Origin: CAZOWW01 sp964583765
GTDB lineage: Bacteria; Actinomycetota; Actinomycetes; Actinomycetales; Kineosporiaceae
Assembly (NCBI GenBank): GCA_964583765.1
Contig: CAZOWW010000186.1
Span: 1-8,251 of the forward strand
DNA: 8,251 nucleotides
Reading direction: 5' to 3'
Shown here: positions 5,484 through 8,251 of the stretch, piece by piece
How positions within the stretch are numbered: position 1 is the stretch's first letter
How the letters are laid out: the number at the start of each line of letters is the position of its first letter
Translations under genes and position numbers: made by a program
Notes under the pieces: generated by a model
The model's database searches: none
Seen by the model: only the letters and a program-made list of their open reading frames with translations
What the model was told of the DNA's origin: nothing

Positions 5484-8149
5484 GTGAAGAATCTCTCGAT
5501 AGTTCAACGAGCCGCGTTGACGATCGTCGCCGTGGCGGTGGTCATGGTGGTCATGACGTTGGCCACGGCCCACGGGAAGGAACTCTCCCAGGCGTTGCTG
5601 GAGGACGGCGCGGGGGTCGTCCTCGTCGCACTCGTGGTCTGGTTCATCCTCGCCCAGCCTCTCGTGAAGCCCCTGCGCGAACTCGCGGAGGGAGCGTCCC
5701 GGTTGTCGACCGGTGACACGTCGTTCGCCGTGCGGACCGCGAGCGGGGACGAGTGCGGGACGGCCCTGCGGTCGTTGGAGGAGACCAGGTCCGCGGTCGC
5801 GGGGCTCATGACCGAGATGAACCGTATGTCGACCGAGCACGAGCGCGGGGACATCGACGTGTACATCGACTCGCAGCGGTTCGCCGGTGGTTTCCGCACG
5901 ATGGCCGAGGGCATCAACACGATGGTGGCCTCGCACATCGATGTGAAGAAGAAGGCCATGGGGGTCTTCAAGGCGTTCGGTGAGGGTGACTTCTCGGCGT
6001 CGATGGAGCGGTTGCCGGGCAAGAAGGTCTTCATCAACGAGACGATCGAGCAGGTGCGGGGCAACCTGTCCGGGCTGCTCGAGGAGATGAACCGGATGTC
6101 GACCGAGCATGAGCGCGGGGACATCGACGTGTACATCGACTCGCAGCGGTTCGCCGGTGGTTTCCNNNNNNNNNNNNNNNNNNNNNNNNNNNNNNNNNNN
6201 NNNNNNNNNNNNNNNNNNNNNNNNNNNNNNNNNNNNNNNNNNNNNNNNNNNNNNNNNNNNNNNNNCGGCGTCGATGGAGCGGTTGCCGGGCAAGAAGGTC
6301 TTCATCAACGAGACGATCGACCAGGTGCGGAAGAACCTCGAGGCGCTGGTGACCGATGCGGGCATGCTGGCGCAGGCCGCGGTCGAGGGGCGGTTGGCCA
6401 CGCGGGCGGACGCCACGCAGCACCGCGGGGACTTCCGGCGGATCGTGCAGGGCGTGAACGACACCCTGGACGCGGTGATCGGGCCGTTGAACGTGTCGGC
6501 GGGGTACGTGGACCGGATCTCGAAGGGGGACATCCCGCCGAAGATCACGGATACGTACAACGGTGACTTCAACGTGCTGAAGAACAACCTGAACACCTGT
6601 ATCGACGCGGTGAACGCTCTGGTGGCCGATGCGGGCATGCTCTCCCAGGCCGCGGTCGAGGGGCGGTTGGCCACGCGGGCGGACGCGAAGAAGCACCAGG
6701 GGGACTTCCGGGCCATCGTCGACGGCGTGAACGACACCCTGGACGCGGTGATCGGGCCGTTGAACGTGTCGGCGGGGTACGTGGNNNNNNNNNNNNNNNN
6801 NNNNNNNNNNNNNNNNNNNNNNNNNNNNNNNNNNNNNNNNNNNNNNNNNNNNNNNNNNNNNNNNNNNNNNNNNNNNNNNNNNNNACCGGATCGCGAAGGG
6901 GGACATCCCGCCGAAGATCACGGATACGTACAACGGCGACTTCAACGTGCTGAAGAACAACCTGAACACCTGCATCGACGCGGTGAACGCTCTGGTGGCC
7001 GATGCGGGGATGCTCTCCCAGGCCGCCGTGGACGGCCGGCTGGACACGCGGGCGGACGCGACCAAGCACCAGGGGGACTTCCGGGCCATCGTCGACGGGG
7101 TCAACTCCACCCTGGACGCGGTCATCGACCCGTTCAACGAGGTGAAGCGGGTGCTCTCGGCCCTCGAACAGGGTGACCTGACGCAGTCGATCGAGAACAT
7201 CTACCGCGGGCAGTTGGAGCAGTTGCGGGTGACCACGAACAACTCCGTGGCCAAGCTGGCCTCGACCGTGTCCGAGGTGATCGGTTCCGCCGACCAGCTC
7301 TCGAACGCGTCCGGGCAGATCACCGATGCCTCGCAGTCCCTGTCCCAGGCCGCCGCGGAACAGGCGGCCAGCGTGGAGGAGACCACCGCGAGCATCGAGG
7401 AGATGGCCGCGAGCATCGCGCAGAACACGCAGAACGCCCAGCGGACGGACGGGATCGCGAGCAAGGCGGCGAACGAGGCCACCGAGGGCGGGGACGCGGT
7501 CGAACAGACCGTGGAGGCCATGAAGCAGATCGCCAGCAAGATCGAGATCATCGACGACATCGCCTTCCAGACGAACATGCTCGCGCTCAACGCCACGATC
7601 GAGGCCGCCCGCGCCGGCGAGCACGGCAAGGGATTCGCGGTGGTCGCCGCCGAGGTGGGCAAGCTGGCCGAGCGGAGCCAGGTGGCCGCGCAGGAGATCG
7701 GGGAACTCGCGGCGAGCAGTGTGCGCACCGCAGAGCACGCCGGCGGCCTGCTGCAGGAGATCGTGCCGAGCATCGGGGAGACCTCCCGGCTCGTACAGGA
7801 GATAGCGGCGGCGTCGAACGAGCAGTCATCAGGGGTCGCCCAGGTCGAGACCGCGATGCGCCAGATGAACCAGATCACCCAGCAGAACGCCTCGTCCAGC
7901 GAGGAACTGGCGGCCACGGCCGAGGAGATGACCGGTCAGGCCGGCAACCTCCAACAGCTGATGAGCTTCTTCAAGATCTCCGAGGGGGAGCGCCGGGCCG
8001 CCCAATCCGCGAGCGGTGGGCACTCGGCGGCCGGGACCCGGGCCTCGGCCTCGCGCAAGCCTGCGGCCGGCGGACACCTGCCCGCCCAGAAGAGGGGCAA
8101 GGAACTGGCACCGGCCGGCTTCGACGACAGCAAGTTCGAGCGGTTCTAG
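5484..8149 (+). CDS. Membrane-anchored poly-HAMP methyl-accepting chemotaxis protein, interrupted by two assembly gaps
   Basis: This chemoreceptor controls the CheA kinase through CheW. From the GTG at 5484, helix TM1 spans residues 10-29 and TM2 about 42-61, joined by only about 12 residues, so there is no extracellular sensor domain. A canonical HAMP (PLVKPLRELAEGASRLSTGD) is followed by two family-A units (period 90 aa) and at least three family-B units (period 91 aa, the last passing into a final HAMP, VLSALEQGDLTQSI). The signalling domain has methylation sites at 7364-7393 (AASVEETTAS) and 7889-7918 (ASSSEELAAT), and the hairpin tip DIAFQTNMLALNATIEAARAGEHGKGF from 7556. A roughly 50-aa Ala/Gly/Ser tail ends in KFERF, fitting the CheR/CheB tether pattern. 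The frame shifts at each run of 100 N. Replacing them with 99 and 0 nt gives one frame of 854 aa as a minimum, so the gene is probably intact. The ligand is unknown. Confidence 0.93.
5817..6338 (+). repeat. Family-A HAMP repeat array, two copies, period 270 bp
   Basis: Copy 1 begins at 5817 and copy 2 at 6087, exactly 270 bp (90 codons) apart. The visible overlap is almost identical: 5823-5895 against 6093-6165 shows two differences, and the 3' parts (from 5995 and 6266, to 6060 and 6330) show one. The encoded unit starts MNRMSTEHERGDIDVYIDSQ and later contains FGEGDFSASMERLPGKK, that is, two HAMP-like modules per unit. Copy 2 contains the first assembly gap. Homogeneity at DNA level suggests recent duplication or ongoing gene conversion. 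Confidence 0.9.
6166..6265. other. Assembly gap 1 (100 N) inside family-A copy 2
   Basis: Exactly 100 N, the usual placeholder for a gap of unknown size. The left flank matches copy 1 up to 5895 and the right flank resumes at the equivalent of 5995, so the expected missing length is 99 nt (or 99 plus multiples of 270). 99 is divisible by three and explains why the frame appears to jump by one across the placeholder. Confidence 0.95.
6355..7140 (+). repeat. Family-B HAMP repeat array, at least three copies, period 273 bp
   Basis: Units start at 6355 (GATGCGGGCATGCT), 6628 and 7001. The first interval is 273 bp; the second is 373 bp, equal to 273 plus the 100 N. The encoded unit reads DAGMLxQAAVxGRLxTRADA, then GDFRxIVxGVNxTLDAVI, then GDIPPKITDTYNGDFNVLKN, giving two HAMP-like modules in 91 residues. 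The segment from 6512 and that from 6885 differ at only about four positions over roughly 140 nt. Copy 3 diverges after about 7125 (DPFNEVKRVLS instead of GPLNVSAGYVD) and passes into the last HAMP before the signalling domain. Confidence 0.9.
6785..6884. other. Assembly gap 2 (100 N) inside family-B array
   Basis: Exactly 100 N. The left flank ends ...GTACGTGG and the right flank begins ACCGGATC, which is precisely the uninterrupted sequence at 6504-6519 of the previous unit. With the N removed the two flanks join in phase and in frame. The real missing length is therefore 0 or a whole number of 273-bp units. Confidence 0.95.
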
Positions 8150-8153
8150 GAGG
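8148..8153 (+). promoter_or_regulatory. Ribosome binding site of cheW overlapping the receptor stop codon
   Basis: AGGAGG, a near-perfect Shine-Dalgarno sequence, begins within the TAG stop of the receptor gene and lies 5 nt before the ATG at 8159. This fixes the cheW start and indicates co-transcription and probable translational coupling of receptor and coupling protein. Confidence 0.85.
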
Positions 8154-8158
8154 CCCGC

Positions 8159-8251
8159 ATGTCCGACGTGAGCGCGGGCGCTGGGCAACCGGCGTCCACC
8201 ACGGCGACGTCCGTGGGCGCACCGCAGCGCTACCTGACCTTCGTGCTCAGA
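8159..8251 (+). CDS. cheW: Chemotaxis coupling protein CheW, N-terminal fragment (runs off window)
   Basis: CheW links chemoreceptors to the CheA kinase in the signalling array at the cell pole. Only 31 residues are visible. The first 23 or so are a Ser/Ala/Gly/Thr-rich leader, then QRYLTFVLR, which matches the first strand of the CheW fold (typically QYLTFxL). The ATG is set by the strong AGGAGG at 8148-8153, 9 nt after the receptor stop. The identification rests on this short motif plus its position directly behind a chemoreceptor gene. A CheA or CheV N-terminus is less likely, since CheA starts with an Hpt domain and CheV is rare in this group. Confidence 0.75.
   Translation, partial: MSDVSAGAGQPASTTATSVGAPQRYLTFVLR

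Noticed and set aside
4916..5716. Plus-strand frame of 266 codons across the intergenic region into the receptor gene
   Set aside because: No domain, Arg/Gly-rich low-complexity translation, runs out of frame into the confident receptor gene, and crosses several palindromes.
5817..7140. CRISPR array or mobile-element repeats
   Set aside because: Units are 270-273 bp, in frame, and encode HAMP-like protein modules; there are no short repeats with unique spacers and no transposase.
5484..8149. Frameshifted chemoreceptor pseudogene
   Set aside because: Both frame changes coincide exactly with the 100-N placeholders, and repeat phase predicts gap lengths that restore the frame. No internal stop is seen in the real sequence.

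Overview
The window is high-GC DNA (G/C dominates third codon positions) whose gene content and order fit a motile member of the Actinomycetota. The run recA-recX-miaB-miaA-dapF is a familiar actinobacterial block. Genus cannot be fixed from the sequence alone. All supported genes are on the + strand.

Region 1 (1-4779) is a compact housekeeping operon. It holds the 3' third of recA (recombinase), recX (RecA modulator), miaB and miaA (the two enzymes that make ms2i6A37 in tRNA anticodon loops) and dapF (diaminopimelate epimerase, for lysine and peptidoglycan). Junctions are tight: recA-recX are 5 nt apart, miaB-miaA share one base (TGATG), and miaA-dapF probably overlap by 4 nt (GTGA). This implies co-transcription and translational coupling. 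The catalytic motifs are intact in miaB, miaA and dapF.

Region 2 (4780-5483, about 700 bp) has no confident gene and is rich in inverted repeats. It contains a small hairpin (4849-4869), a long bulged palindrome (4877-4926), a second palindrome four bases further on (4930-4949), and a perfect 16-bp stem (5145-5189). A cluster of GGTGA/TCACC words (5228-5409) and two more short hairpins precede the chemotaxis gene. A 63-codon ORF with a strong Shine-Dalgarno-like stretch lies here (5041-5232), but its coding status is doubtful. The region marks the switch from the housekeeping operon to a chemotaxis operon.

Region 3 (5484-8251) begins a chemotaxis operon. It holds a large methyl-accepting chemotaxis protein and the first 31 codons of cheW, whose ribosome binding site overlaps the receptor's stop codon. 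The receptor has two membrane helices with almost nothing between them, a canonical HAMP domain, then tandem arrays of HAMP-like modules in two families. Family A repeats every 270 bp (90 aa) and family B every 273 bp (91 aa). A conserved signalling hairpin with two methylation sites follows, then a flexible tail ending in a likely CheR/CheB docking pentapeptide.

Two runs of exactly 100 N interrupt the receptor gene inside these near-identical repeats. The visible frame changes at the gaps are artefacts. If gap 1 is filled with the 99 nt implied by the neighbouring repeat copy and gap 2 is closed to 0 (or a multiple of 273), one continuous frame results, of at least 854 aa. The true number of repeats is unknown.
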